Assembly (NCBI RefSeq): GCF_021533195.1
Contig: NZ_JAJNKB010000001.1
Location: forward strand, 372,001 to 436,000
DNA length: 64,000 nucleotides
Direction: 5' to 3'
Origin: Portibacter marinus
Lineage (GTDB): Bacteria > Bacteroidota > Bacteroidia > Chitinophagales > Saprospiraceae
The notes beneath the pieces are model-generated. The model did no database searches and was not told the origin of the DNA. It was given only the letters and a program-made list of their open reading frames with translations. Each line of letters starts with the position of its first letter. The first letter of the stretch is position 1. Below are positions 54,184 to 63,219 of the stretch, one piece after another. The translations under genes and the position numbers were made by a program.

Positions 54184-54780
54184 ATGGCGGAAGAAAGAGC
54201 GTATTTAATACATCCCAAACAAATCGTAATCACACTAGTCATTGCTGCTGTCACGGTACTATTTATCGCTTTCAGTGCTTCGTATCTCTATAATCGGGTA
54301 CAGACAGGCATCCCTCCGGTACAGCTACCTTTGCTTTTTTATTTTAATTCGATCGTCTTGCTCGCCTCTAGTTACACGCTTATACTAGCCAAAAGAGCTT
54401 ATCTGGAAGACGAGACTTCGAAATATAAAAATCTGGTACTCGCTACGATTATTATCAGCACAGTCTTTTTAGGATTGCAAATATTGGCCTGGCAGCAAAT
54501 GCGGACCATGAACATCTTTGTCGATGCAGCGAATACTGGCTCTTACATGTATTTGATTTCTGCAACCCACTTCTTACACGTAATTGGTGGCCTGCCATTT
54601 CTTATCGTTTTTTATGTCAATGCGGTACGGAAGATGAGATCACCGGTAAGTGTACTGATTTATTTCTCAGATCCGGATAAAAAGCGAGACCTTCAACTAC
54701 TGACCACCTATTGGCATTACATCGATATATTATGGATTTATTTGGTATTATTTTTTCTGATTAACTATTGGATACAATAA
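54184..54780 (+). CDS. Cytochrome c oxidase subunit III family protein
   Basis: The 198-residue membrane protein has five hydrophobic helices. ATHFLHVIGGLPFLIVF contains the conserved His of helix V-type segments, and the ending (LTTYWHYIDILWIYLVLFF) is the signature of haem-copper oxidase subunit III. It lacks the first two helices found in long COX3, as is usual for short bacterial forms. No other oxidase subunit is next to it, so the complex genes must be elsewhere or this subunit is orphaned. It follows tilS by 18 nt. Confidence 0.85.
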   Translation: MAEERAYLIHPKQIVITLVIAAVTVLFIAFSASYLYNRVQTGIPPVQLPLLFYFNSIVLLASSYTLILAKRAYLEDETSKYKNLVLATIIISTVFLGLQILAWQQMRTMNIFVDAANTGSYMYLISATHFLHVIGGLPFLIVFYVNAVRKMRSPVSVLIYFSDPDKKRDLQLLTTYWHYIDILWIYLVLFFLINYWIQ

Positions 54781-54840
54781 AAAAAGTTGTTAATGCTTTC
54801 TTAAAATGTGGTGGGAGGATTATTTTTTTTCCAGAAGCCG

Positions 54841-54848
54841 TATTTTTG
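54841..54848 (+). promoter_or_regulatory. -7 promoter box for the TlpA-like gene
   Basis: TATTTTTG matches TAnnTTTG exactly, 17 nt before the ATG at 54866. Confidence 0.45.
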
Positions 54849-54865
54849 ATGATAAATAAAAGATA

Positions 54866-55981
54866 ATGATTCGTAACCTGTTATATTTCTTTGCTTTAGT
54901 ACTCGTTTTGACTTCTTGTGGATCCGCTTCAACCGATGATGTAAGTGGACAAATTAGGGGTGCAGAAAATCTGTCTGTCTATTTTGACAAGGTCAATCCT
55001 GACGGCGTCAATAATTCAATGACACAAGTTTCTGCTGATGGCTCCGGCAATTTCAGTATTGACATTGAAGAGCCTATTGAACCAGGCGTATATCGAATAA
55101 GAATTGGTACTAAAAGTGCCTATATCGTCCACGACGGATCTGAGCAGGAAGTGATGATTAGTGGCGATCTCCAAAACTTTAACAATTATAAATACGAGGT
55201 AGAAGGAAGTCCCTTGACACAACAATATCGGGACTTGATGGCTTCTTATTTAGAGAAGTCGAAATCCATCAATGAAGTCAGAGAAGAGGTCAAAGGAGAT
55301 ATGCATCCTCTAATAGCGATGCAAGTCGCTAACCACCTCTTTAAGAACAATCCTGCTTTCTACGACGAACAGGCCAATGTGAATGCGAAGTTGAAGCAAT
55401 CCTACCCGGATGCAGATTTCACCAGAAGACATAGTGAAATGGTAACGCTTATGCAAAATGCAATTGCCGCATCCAGAAGAAAAGGTGGAAAGTTTAATGT
55501 AGGAGATGAAGCACCGGATATTGAATTGCCAGGTCCTGATGGAAAAGTGCGAAAGCTTTCAGATCTAAGAGGTGAGGTGGTTTTACTTGATTTCTGGGCT
55601 TCCTGGTGCGGACCTTGTCGCAAAGAAAATCCTAAGGTAGTCAAGACTTACAATAAGTATAAGGATAAAGGATTTAACATCTTCAGCGTTTCTCTCGATG
55701 GCATTCATCCAAGGAGATTACAATCTTACAAAACACAGGCAGATATCGATAAACAGCTTGAGGTCCAGAAGCAAAGATGGATTGGCGCCATCGAAAAAGA
55801 TCAGTTAACGTGGGACAATCATGTAAGTGAATTGAAGCATTGGAATTCAGCGGTAACCAAACTTTATGGGGTTTCTTCTATTCCTCAGACTTTTTTGATT
55901 GACAGGGATGGAAAGATTGCTGCTGTAAATCCCAGATACAATCTGGAGCAGGAGTTGCAAAGGGTTTTGAACGAAAGCTAG
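54866..55981 (+). CDS. TlpA-like thiol-disulfide oxidoreductase lipoprotein with DUF4369-like N-domain
   Basis: The 371-residue lipoprotein has the lipobox VLTSC (Cys 18). Residues ~25-110 look like DUF4369 (VSGQIRGAENLSVYFDKV); a helical region follows; and residues ~210-370 form a thioredoxin fold with DFWASW-C248GP-C251 and the cis-Pro loop SSIPQTFLIDRDG. It should reduce or exchange disulfides in the periplasm, attached to a membrane. The pairing of these two domains is typical of Bacteroidota. It is transcribed from its own promoter. Confidence 0.9.
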   Translation: MIRNLLYFFALVLVLTSCGSASTDDVSGQIRGAENLSVYFDKVNPDGVNNSMTQVSADGSGNFSIDIEEPIEPGVYRIRIGTKSAYIVHDGSEQEVMISGDLQNFNNYKYEVEGSPLTQQYRDLMASYLEKSKSINEVREEVKGDMHPLIAMQVANHLFKNNPAFYDEQANVNAKLKQSYPDADFTRRHSEMVTLMQNAIAASRRKGGKFNVGDEAPDIELPGPDGKVRKLSDLRGEVVLLDFWASWCGPCRKENPKVVKTYNKYKDKGFNIFSVSLDGIHPRRLQSYKTQADIDKQLEVQKQRWIGAIEKDQLTWDNHVSELKHWNSAVTKLYGVSSIPQTFLIDRDGKIAAVNPRYNLEQELQRVLNES

Positions 55982-56156
55982 AAAGTTTGTTTAGCAGAGC
56001 ATCTGTTGCTCATTAATCTGAAGGCTCATGTGTTTGTCGTAGGTCAATGGGCATATTAAGTCCAGATGCATGATCTTTAAACAACATTTTGGTTTTCTCA
56101 TCATCGATGAATGCGAGTACGGCGTACTCAGTATTTTAAAGAGAAGTTTTTTAATT

Positions 56157-56891
56157 CTATTTCATAATGTGCGACAATAAAATTGCCGTTGCGACACCTG
56201 CATTTAACGATTCTGCGCCACTTTTCGGACTTCTTGGAATCGTTAACACTCCTTTAGAATGATTCTTCACCTCTTCTGACACTCCATGTGATTCACTTCC
56301 AATGACTAGTATCATCTCTTTAGGGGCTTTAAACTCGTAAATCGACTCGCCTATCATGCTGGTACCGTAAATGGGCAAGTCGCATTTCAGTTCTGAGATA
56401 TGGGCATTGATCAAATTTACCCTCGCAAAACTTCCCATACTGGCTTGTATCACTTTAGGATTGTAGAATTCCACACTTTCATGGGAAGCGACTATGGTTG
56501 CTACTCCGAACCAGTCGGCGCTCCTGATGATGGTCCCCATATTTCCGGGGTCTCGAAGATCGTCAAGATACAATACCCTACCCGCCAACTTTATATAGTC
56601 AATCTCGGGTTGTGCAGGAATATTTGCAACCGCCAGTATACCAGGAGGCGTCTTCAGATTGCTGATTTTACGGATTGATTTTCCATCTATTATATTATAT
56701 TTAATTTTAATATCATCAAATAGAGATGCTTTCTCAGGCGTGCAGTAAATGCTGTCGAAGCTGATGTTACCTTCTTTGAGGCCTTCGGTAATGATTTTAT
56801 CACCCTCTAGAAGAAATTTATTATACTTTTGACGGTACTTTTTTTGTTTAAGAGACTGTATAAAGGAAATGGTTGCCTTTGAAATCATCAA
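56157..56891 (-). CDS. SpoU/TrmH family RNA 2'-O-methyltransferase
   Basis: The 244-residue protein has an N-terminal RNA-binding part (SLKQKKYRQKYNKFLLEGDK) and a SPOUT methyltransferase domain with the three motifs: YLDDLRDPGNMGTIIRSADW, MILVIGSESHGVSEEV and IPRSPKSGAESLNAGVATAI. The knot for S-adenosylmethionine is complete. It methylates a ribose in tRNA or rRNA; the exact site cannot be told from sequence. It diverges from tamL with 23 nt between start codons. Confidence 0.92.
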   Translation of the reverse strand: MMISKATISFIQSLKQKKYRQKYNKFLLEGDKIITEGLKEGNISFDSIYCTPEKASLFDDIKIKYNIIDGKSIRKISNLKTPPGILAVANIPAQPEIDYIKLAGRVLYLDDLRDPGNMGTIIRSADWFGVATIVASHESVEFYNPKVIQASMGSFARVNLINAHISELKCDLPIYGTSMIGESIYEFKAPKEMILVIGSESHGVSEEVKNHSKGVLTIPRSPKSGAESLNAGVATAILLSHIMK

Positions 56892-56914
56892 TTGCCTGGA
56901 TTATTAAATGTAAA

Positions 56915-59293
56915 ATGCAAAATAAAGAATATAAATCTTTTGCCATATGTGCAGCCGCATTTTGCTTTCTGACTCTTTTTCTGGGTGCTTGTAATCCCAC
57001 GGTCTACCTCGCAGAGGATGAAGCGCTTCTGACCGAAAACAAAATCAAGTTTGAAGATAGAAAAGCCTCAGAATCCAGGAGTTTGCTCAGAGATCAATTG
57101 GCGCTGAATTACAAGCAAAGACCAAATAAAGAATTCCTGTTTATACCAAGAGAGTGGTATTATTACCGATTTGAAAATTCATCAGATAGCATCTTCTTAA
57201 TTTCCTGGATTAAGAAAAATGTGGCAGAATACCCTACCGTTCATGACAGTAGTCAGGTGCAAGAGACCGCCCTGGCGATGCAAAAATTTCTGAGAAAGGA
57301 TAAAGGTTACTATCATGCAGAGGTGGAGCATCGGACAAAGATCAAAGATAAAGAAGCTTTTGTCACTTATCTGGTAGAAACCGGACGTCAGTTTGAAGTT
57401 CGAACCATCGAGTACATCACGGAAGATTCTTCTCTGGTAGAAGTGATAGATTCTCTTTCGGAAATGACTTTAATATCTCCGGGAACAGGAGTAACACGCC
57501 AAAATTTTAACAGGGAAGAAGCTCGCTTAGTCACCGCTTTACAAAACATGGGCTATGCTCAGTTTAATTCCAGCTTTGTAACCTTTCAGGGTGACACATC
57601 TGACTTTGGTTTTGATGTCCGGGTGAATGTACTTGCACCTGCACCCGGAATTTCACACCCCAAATTTACCATAGGGGAGATTCGCGTGTATACTGATTAT
57701 GTCCCTGGTCAGGATAGCACTTTCGCTCTCGAGAAACAGCTGGATGATGTTGATTTTTATAGTCAATCCGACGAGTTTTTTGTGACTCCCAGAACACTCA
57801 GAAAACGGGTTTTTATTGAAGAAGGTACCCTTTATTCAAGGAATAAGGAATTGAGAACGGCACAAAATCTAACGAGTCTCAATACTTACCGTTTCGTGAG
57901 CCTTAATCCTACGGTAGATGAACAATTGGATTCTATTATCAATTATAATTTTCAACTTTATCCCATTCAGAATAAATGGGTTAGCGAGCAAATAGGCAGT
58001 GTTTATCTGGCCAATGTGCAAAGAACGGATAACCGATATTTCCTGGGGTTAAGTCTGAGCACTAATTTATCCAGCCGTAATTTGCTTCAAAATGCCGAGA
58101 ATTTTAGTGTAGGACTGGATGGATTTGTAGAATTTAATCTGAGATCGCTAAACGCCATTGGCGCCACATTCCAGACAGGATTGAGTCAACCCAGATTATA
58201 CGACGTGATGAAGCTCCTCACTTTTGCGGAGAAAATAAATTTATTGCCACAACGTGTATTTACGTCCTTGAATGATCATACAAACACAGATCTGGGCTTC
58301 TCCTATTCCTATTCTTTTACCTCGACGATCTATAGCCTTGCCTCATTAAACGCCAATTTCGGATATGATTATCGTCCTTCTATCCAGTCATCTACCCTAT
58401 TTAATCAGATTGGCATCAATTATCTGTTGTTGAATCCACTGGAAACTTTTCAGGACATCCTTGATGATAATCCATATCTGGCCAATGCATTCAACAAAAG
58501 ATTACTGACCGGAATATTGTTTAAGGACATTTCCTGGGTATACACCAAACCTCCCACCTCAGATGGATTCAGTTGGGGATTGACCTATTTCGGAGAAGTT
58601 TCTGGACTGGAATTATCCGCCATCAATGCAGGATACAACCTACTGAATGGATCAAATCAGGAATGGAATTTACCGATTGGAACGACGGATTCGATAGAGT
58701 TTTCAAAGTTTATAAAGATTGATCTGGACCATCATTTCAATCAAAAGATCATTGGAGCACATTCCTTTGCTGGCAGAATCAGAGCTGGCATCGCCCTACC
58801 ATTTGGTGGTTCAGAGGCCGTACCTTTTGTTCGCCAATTTGCCGTCGGAGGTCAAAACAGCATCAGAGGATGGCAAATCAGAAACTTAGGTCCCGGAGGT
58901 TACGATATTTCGAAAGATCCTAATGCAAAGCCAAACACCCTACCCTACCAGACCGGAGACTTCATCTTAGAAAGTTCGCTGGAATACAGATTCCCGGTTT
59001 CTGGCTTCCTAAATGGAGCTTTGTTTGTTGATGCGGGCAATGTATGGACTTTAAGTGACGCAGATGAAAGGACAGACTCCCAACTTTCCATGGATTTTTA
59101 CAAGCAGATTGCTATCGCATCAGGGATTGGAGTGAGGATGGATTTTTCCTATTTCCTATTGCGGTTTGATTTTGGGTATAAAATCCGAAATCCGTTTCCG
59201 AATGAAAGAGGTTCTTATTGGAATTACAGTTCCTTTGGGTGGGGCAATATCAATGACGCCAATTTGAGCTTCGGAGTAAATTTACCATTTTAA
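56915..59293 (+). CDS. tamL: TamL-type BamA-family outer-membrane lipoprotein
   Basis: The ATG at 56915 gives a lipoprotein signal (FLGAC) followed by the TamL hallmark NPTVYLAEDEALLTENKI. POTRA-like segments fill residues ~25-380 (SLLRDQLALNYKQRPNKEF; GTGVTRQNFNREEARLVTAL), and a BamA/TamA-type 16-strand barrel fills the rest, with the lid-loop motif FAVGGQNSIRGWQIRNLGPGG and the closing strand LSFGVNLPF. In Bacteroidota TamL replaces TamA and works with TamB to bring proteins to the outer membrane. tamB is not next to it in this window. Confidence 0.9.
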   Translation: MQNKEYKSFAICAAAFCFLTLFLGACNPTVYLAEDEALLTENKIKFEDRKASESRSLLRDQLALNYKQRPNKEFLFIPREWYYYRFENSSDSIFLISWIKKNVAEYPTVHDSSQVQETALAMQKFLRKDKGYYHAEVEHRTKIKDKEAFVTYLVETGRQFEVRTIEYITEDSSLVEVIDSLSEMTLISPGTGVTRQNFNREEARLVTALQNMGYAQFNSSFVTFQGDTSDFGFDVRVNVLAPAPGISHPKFTIGEIRVYTDYVPGQDSTFALEKQLDDVDFYSQSDEFFVTPRTLRKRVFIEEGTLYSRNKELRTAQNLTSLNTYRFVSLNPTVDEQLDSIINYNFQLYPIQNKWVSEQIGSVYLANVQRTDNRYFLGLSLSTNLSSRNLLQNAENFSVGLDGFVEFNLRSLNAIGATFQTGLSQPRLYDVMKLLTFAEKINLLPQRVFTSLNDHTNTDLGFSYSYSFTSTIYSLASLNANFGYDYRPSIQSSTLFNQIGINYLLLNPLETFQDILDDNPYLANAFNKRLLTGILFKDISWVYTKPPTSDGFSWGLTYFGEVSGLELSAINAGYNLLNGSNQEWNLPIGTTDSIEFSKFIKIDLDHHFNQKIIGAHSFAGRIRAGIALPFGGSEAVPFVRQFAVGGQNSIRGWQIRNLGPGGYDISKDPNAKPNTLPYQTGDFILESSLEYRFPVSGFLNGALFVDAGNVWTLSDADERTDSQLSMDFYKQIAIASGIGVRMDFSYFLLRFDFGYKIRNPFPNERGSYWNYSSFGWGNINDANLSFGVNLPF

Positions 59294-59305
59294 ATCTCCC
59301 GCGAT

Positions 59306-59941
59306 CTACTTAAAAAGAGTCGCTCTACCATATTTAGAACAAATGGGACAGGCATGAGGATCGTGACCCCTTGCCGGACAATATTCACGACCAAAAAATA
59401 TGATTTGAAGATGTAATTTATTCCAGGTCTCCTCCGGGAACAATCTCTTAAGATCTTTTTCCGTCTTGGTCACAGATTTACCCGTACTCAGTTTCCATCG
59501 ATAAGCCAATCTGTGAATATGCGTATCAACCGGAAAAGCGGGGTGACCAAAGGCTTGTGACATAACGACCGAAGCTGTTTTATGACCCACGCCAGGTAAG
59601 GCTTCTAAATCCTCGAAAGTGGACGGCACCTTACCACCGTGCTTCTCTAAGATGATCTTCGATAGGTTGCTGATGGCCTTAGATTTCATAGGTGAAAGTC
59701 CACATGGCCTGATGATGGCTTTGATCTCTTCCACAGGAACCCTCGCCATATCGTAGGGATTATCAGCCAGTTGCCACAAAGCTGGAGTGGTTTTGTTCAC
59801 CCGAACATCTGTACACTGCGCCGAAAGAAGAACTGCGATGAGTAAAGTGTATGGATCCTGGTGATCCAAAGGTACAGGCACTTCGGGATATATTTCTTCC
59901 AAAATCTTGGCAATATCAGCTGCTATTTCTTTCTTACTCAT
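59306..59941 (-). CDS. nth: Endonuclease III
   Basis: This 211-residue DNA glycosylase/lyase removes oxidised pyrimidines. The helix-hairpin-helix LEALPGVGHKTASVVMSQAF carries the catalytic Lys, and FPVDTHIHRLAYR the catalytic Asp. The C-terminal cluster region has only three cysteines (YCPARGHDPHACPICSK): the fourth of the usual four-Cys site is missing and the spacing differs, so the iron-sulfur cluster is altered or absent. It overlaps the LuxC-type gene by 4 bp as the last gene of a five-gene run. Confidence 0.93.
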   Translation of the reverse strand: MSKKEIAADIAKILEEIYPEVPVPLDHQDPYTLLIAVLLSAQCTDVRVNKTTPALWQLADNPYDMARVPVEEIKAIIRPCGLSPMKSKAISNLSKIILEKHGGKVPSTFEDLEALPGVGHKTASVVMSQAFGHPAFPVDTHIHRLAYRWKLSTGKSVTKTEKDLKRLFPEETWNKLHLQIIFFGREYCPARGHDPHACPICSKYGRATLFK

Positions 59942-60945
59942 GATCTACTTAATTCTGCTAAAAAATGCAAGGTATCTACACCGTCCGCATAGTCATCGAT
60001 GGCGGGTTGCTGACATGCACCTAATGGAAGTATTTTAATATTCTCCATGTTCACATTTCCTGAGATACATTGGATCTCTCCAAGTCTGGTCATTATATCC
60101 TTCTCTAATGATGCAAGGTCGTCGAATTCTTCATAATGAATGCAAGCAATTCTTGAAACAATGTCTTCATGTCTTCGCATGATAATAGCACCGCTTGACA
60201 TAAAGTCATCTCCATTTAACAAATAAATGGCGTGGTTGTAGTCAAAGTTATTCTTGTACTTATTGTGATGAATCAAATAATTATAATCTTCATGCAACTG
60301 TTCCATCAAGTCCACCTTATTGACTGAGGAGGATAAATACAGTTTTGAAACGTTTCTACATCCTAATCCGAAGTAAGTGAACACATCCCTGCCCAATGCC
60401 TGCATTTCCTCTTTTCGCAGCGGCCCATCCAGGATGGCAATGGCATTTCTGTTTCTCCTGATGATTTTCGGGTATTTGGCAAAATAACGCTCAAACTGCT
60501 TTGCACTCTGATTACTTCCGGTGGCAATGATTGCTTCCATCCCTTCCAGCCTCTCAAGAATCTGAAATTCGTTCTTCTGATTGAGTCTATCAATCAAATG
60601 TGTGGTAAGAATCGAATCTTTACTTGATGTTTTGACAAGAGCCTGGTGACCCGAGACATAACAACACATCAGATCGTGAAAACCGACCAAAGGAATGTTT
60701 CCTGCAAGTATAAGACCTATTTTTTTTGATATTTGTCCAAACTCATATCGTTGTACCCATTGCTCTAAAATATCTCGTCTTAGCATTGTATTTGCGATGG
60801 AATCCAATGCAAAATTGATATTTTCCATGGTGAACCAGGCATTATTTGCTTTCGCTTTCAGTTTAACTTCATCAAGTTCTTCACTGCCAGATCTCAGATA
60901 GTCTCCCAGTCTGACCAATTCAGAAATTCGTTTCTCAATACTCAT
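59938..60945 (-). CDS. Acyl-CoA/acyl-protein reductase, LuxC family
   Basis: The 335-residue protein matches LuxC-type acyl-CoA reductases: ILAGNIPLVGFHDLMCCYVS in the nucleotide-binding part, then the catalytic Cys196 in YFGLGCRNVSKLYL, and a C-terminal NMENIKILPLGACQQPAID. These enzymes reduce activated fatty acids to aldehydes with NADPH. There are no lux genes nearby, so the role is probably in lipid metabolism. Both ends overlap neighbouring genes (4 bp with nth, 11 bp with the DUF1415 gene). Confidence 0.88.
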   Translation of the reverse strand: MSIEKRISELVRLGDYLRSGSEELDEVKLKAKANNAWFTMENINFALDSIANTMLRRDILEQWVQRYEFGQISKKIGLILAGNIPLVGFHDLMCCYVSGHQALVKTSSKDSILTTHLIDRLNQKNEFQILERLEGMEAIIATGSNQSAKQFERYFAKYPKIIRRNRNAIAILDGPLRKEEMQALGRDVFTYFGLGCRNVSKLYLSSSVNKVDLMEQLHEDYNYLIHHNKYKNNFDYNHAIYLLNGDDFMSSGAIIMRRHEDIVSRIACIHYEEFDDLASLEKDIMTRLGEIQCISGNVNMENIKILPLGACQQPAIDDYADGVDTLHFLAELSRS

Positions 60946-61444
60946 TTAGCATTTCATTTAACCGCTTCTTACCTAAATCTTCCAAGGTGTTTTCATTGCG
61001 TTGTAATATCTCTTGTTTCCATTTTTCAGTCATGCCTATGGCTTTCAAATCAGCCTGTCTTAGCAACTGAAACATTGGAAAAGGTGATCTGTTTGCAAAA
61101 TTAACGGGAGCATCAATTTCTGTTGCTGCAAATTGATGCTGAGGGTGGAAAGTAACGATTTTCATCTGATCAGAATAGCCCACTTTGTCAATAACCTCCG
61201 CATACATAGCGATGAGATCCAGGTAGTCATCGAACGAAGATGCAAAAGGGATAATGACGAAAAGCGTTTGGTATTCGGAAGATAAAAAAGTGCTAATGTG
61301 ATCTCCTACTTTAAGAGCATCCGACTCGACTATCCATTTTATGGCATTTTGTTCAAGTGCCTGAGATGCAAAAGGGCAAAGTTTTAAACCCACCACATAG
61401 TTTCTGGCCCAAGCCATACATCGGTTGATGATCTCACTTTCCAT
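60935..61444 (-). CDS. DUF1415 family protein
   Basis: The ATG at 61444 (MESEIINRCMAWARNYVVG) fits the family start better than an upstream frame. The 169-residue protein has the DUF1415 signature VVGLKLCPFASQALEQNAI, then VIIPFASSFDDYLDLI and QMKIVTFHPQHQFA with paired histidines and NRSPFPMFQLLRQ. The function is unknown. It overlaps the pseudouridine synthase gene by 11 bp and the LuxC-type gene by 11 bp. Confidence 0.85.
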   Translation of the reverse strand: MESEIINRCMAWARNYVVGLKLCPFASQALEQNAIKWIVESDALKVGDHISTFLSSEYQTLFVIIPFASSFDDYLDLIAMYAEVIDKVGYSDQMKIVTFHPQHQFAATEIDAPVNFANRSPFPMFQLLRQADLKAIGMTEKWKQEILQRNENTLEDLGKKRLNEMLNEY

Positions 61445-62474
61445 GATCAATCTCCTTTCGGTGCGCCACATAGTTTCTCCATCTCTCCAGTAATTCCTTC
61501 ATATCATCTGGCAATGGTGCTTCAAATTTCATCTCCTCATTCGATATGGGATGGATGAATCCCAGTGACCTCGCATGAAGTGCTTGTCTTGGGCATACCT
61601 CCAGGCAATTATTGACAAAAGCCTTGTACTTAGAGAAAACGGTACCTTTGACTACTTTATCACCGCCATACCTGGCATCACCAAAAAGCGGATGATGCAT
61701 ATATTTCATATGCGCTCTGATCTGATGCGTTCTTCCGGTCTCCAATTGACATTCAACCAAACTCACGTAATAGAGATCTTCCAGCACTTTGTAGTGGGTA
61801 ATGGCATCCTTTCCAAAATCACCATCCGGAAAAACCGTCATCAATTTGCGATCCCTGGGATGTCTTCCTATGTGACCTTCTATCGTTCCTTTCTTGTGAT
61901 CAAAATTGCCCCAGACTATGGCCTGATACTTTCTCTCAATAGAATGATCAAAAAACTGTTTGGCCAATCCCGTCATCGCCCGGGCAGTCTTGGCAATAAC
62001 CAATAATCCTGAAGTGTCTTTATCTATTCTGTGAACCAATCCTGGTCTGTCCGGCAAATTGCCTTCCATGACGGGAAGCTTTTGCTGAAAGTGATGAGCC
62101 AGAGCGTTGACCAATGTACCGGATTTGTTTCCTACTCCAGGATGTACCACCATTCCCGGTTCCTTATAAATGACCATTAAATATTCATCTTCATACCGTA
62201 TATCCAATGGAATCTCTTCAGGTATAATTTCGAATGCTTCTAATGGCTTATCTAAATAAACCTGAATATGCTCATGGGGTCGGATCTTGTAATTGGATTT
62301 CACCACATCACCATTGACCAATATTTGTCCTGACTTTATGGCATTCTGGATTTGATTTCTGGAAGTTTTTTCAATCCTGTCCATCAAAAACTTATCAATC
62401 CGGATGGGTCGTTGTCCGGGGTCCGTTATAATGTTATAGTGCTCATAGAGCTCATCATCCATATCTTCGTCCAT
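61434..62474 (-). CDS. RluA/RluD-family pseudouridine synthase
   Basis: The 346-residue enzyme has an S4 RNA-binding domain (PIRIDKFLMDRIEKTSRNQI, residues ~23-80) and the RluA catalytic domain with D151 in LVHRIDKDTSGLLVIAKT. HQIRAHMKYMHHPLFGDARY is the second conserved block. With an S4 domain it is closest to RluD, which modifies helix 69 of 23S rRNA, but related enzymes act on other sites. It lies 4 nt downstream of a beta-barrel gene. Confidence 0.92.
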   Translation of the reverse strand: MDEDMDDELYEHYNIITDPGQRPIRIDKFLMDRIEKTSRNQIQNAIKSGQILVNGDVVKSNYKIRPHEHIQVYLDKPLEAFEIIPEEIPLDIRYEDEYLMVIYKEPGMVVHPGVGNKSGTLVNALAHHFQQKLPVMEGNLPDRPGLVHRIDKDTSGLLVIAKTARAMTGLAKQFFDHSIERKYQAIVWGNFDHKKGTIEGHIGRHPRDRKLMTVFPDGDFGKDAITHYKVLEDLYYVSLVECQLETGRTHQIRAHMKYMHHPLFGDARYGGDKVVKGTVFSKYKAFVNNCLEVCPRQALHARSLGFIHPISNEEMKFEAPLPDDMKELLERWRNYVAHRKEIDHGK

Positions 62475-62478
62475 ATTG

Positions 62479-63219
62479 CTAAAAAATATAGGTCAAAGAT
62501 AAACTAATTGTGGTGGCACGATAAGCCGCTGAGGTAAGCTCAAAAGCATCTATTGGAAAAACAATATTGACCGGCTCCTTTCTTCTGGCATAAAAATCCA
62601 TGGATGGTCCGATGTATGACTGAACTTTTGAGGTCAGAAACCAGGACTCATCCAGGGCAACATGAAATCCACCTCCCCCATACAGATGGACCTTGAAGTC
62701 GCTTAGAAGTGTAATCTGATTGAAATATTCTGCCGCCACTTTGTCATAATCTCTGGAAATGGTCCTGATGACATTTAATCCCGCTCCACCTTCAGCGAAG
62801 AATTCAAATATGGAAAGGTAGATTTGTGGATAAAACCTGGCAATCGCGGAGTAATTAAAATTTCGAGTTCTTGCTTGTATATCAATTTGAGGTTCAAAAT
62901 TTTTTACCGTCTCCATGTCAAGTCTTCTGCTCGAATAATTGAACCCAAGAAAAAATCTGGAGTAATTAATCTGCCTCAAAATCGTCACATCTAAACCCAA
63001 ATGATTATCAGGACTATTTCTTTTGAAATCACCCAGTGGGATGAAGTAATTAAATCCACCCTCGACTACCGTACTGTTTTTTACTTCATAATAATAAGTC
63101 TCTTCCTCTTCTAAATCCTGTCCCATCAGGAAATTATTGAGGAGCACCGCTAGCATAATCAGACAAATCTTTGTTATGTTAGCCGAATTATTCAACGATT
63201 TATAAAAGTTGCCGTTCAT
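62479..63219 (-). CDS. Outer-membrane beta-barrel protein
   Basis: The 246-residue product has a signal peptide (…LLNNFLMGQ) and a strand-rich body (VVEGGFNYFIPLG; RFFLGFNYSSRRL; FNYSAIARFYPQIYLSIFEF; TISLSLTYIF) ending in Phe, as barrels do. No named family was recognised. It is the first gene of the run toward nth. Its start codon overlaps the start codon of the divergent PLP-enzyme gene by two bases. Confidence 0.7.
   Translation of the reverse strand: MNGNFYKSLNNSANITKICLIMLAVLLNNFLMGQDLEEEETYYYEVKNSTVVEGGFNYFIPLGDFKRNSPDNHLGLDVTILRQINYSRFFLGFNYSSRRLDMETVKNFEPQIDIQARTRNFNYSAIARFYPQIYLSIFEFFAEGGAGLNVIRTISRDYDKVAAEYFNQITLLSDFKVHLYGGGGFHVALDESWFLTSKVQSYIGPSMDFYARRKEPVNIVFPIDAFELTSAAYRATTISLSLTYIF

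Noticed and set aside
55982-56156. Possible remnant coding sequence on the minus strand (EYAVLAFIDDEKTKMLFKDH)
   Set aside because: About 40 natural-looking codons lie between stops but no start codon is present and no family was recognised; a 6-bp hairpin (56113-56127) also falls here. Too weak to annotate.
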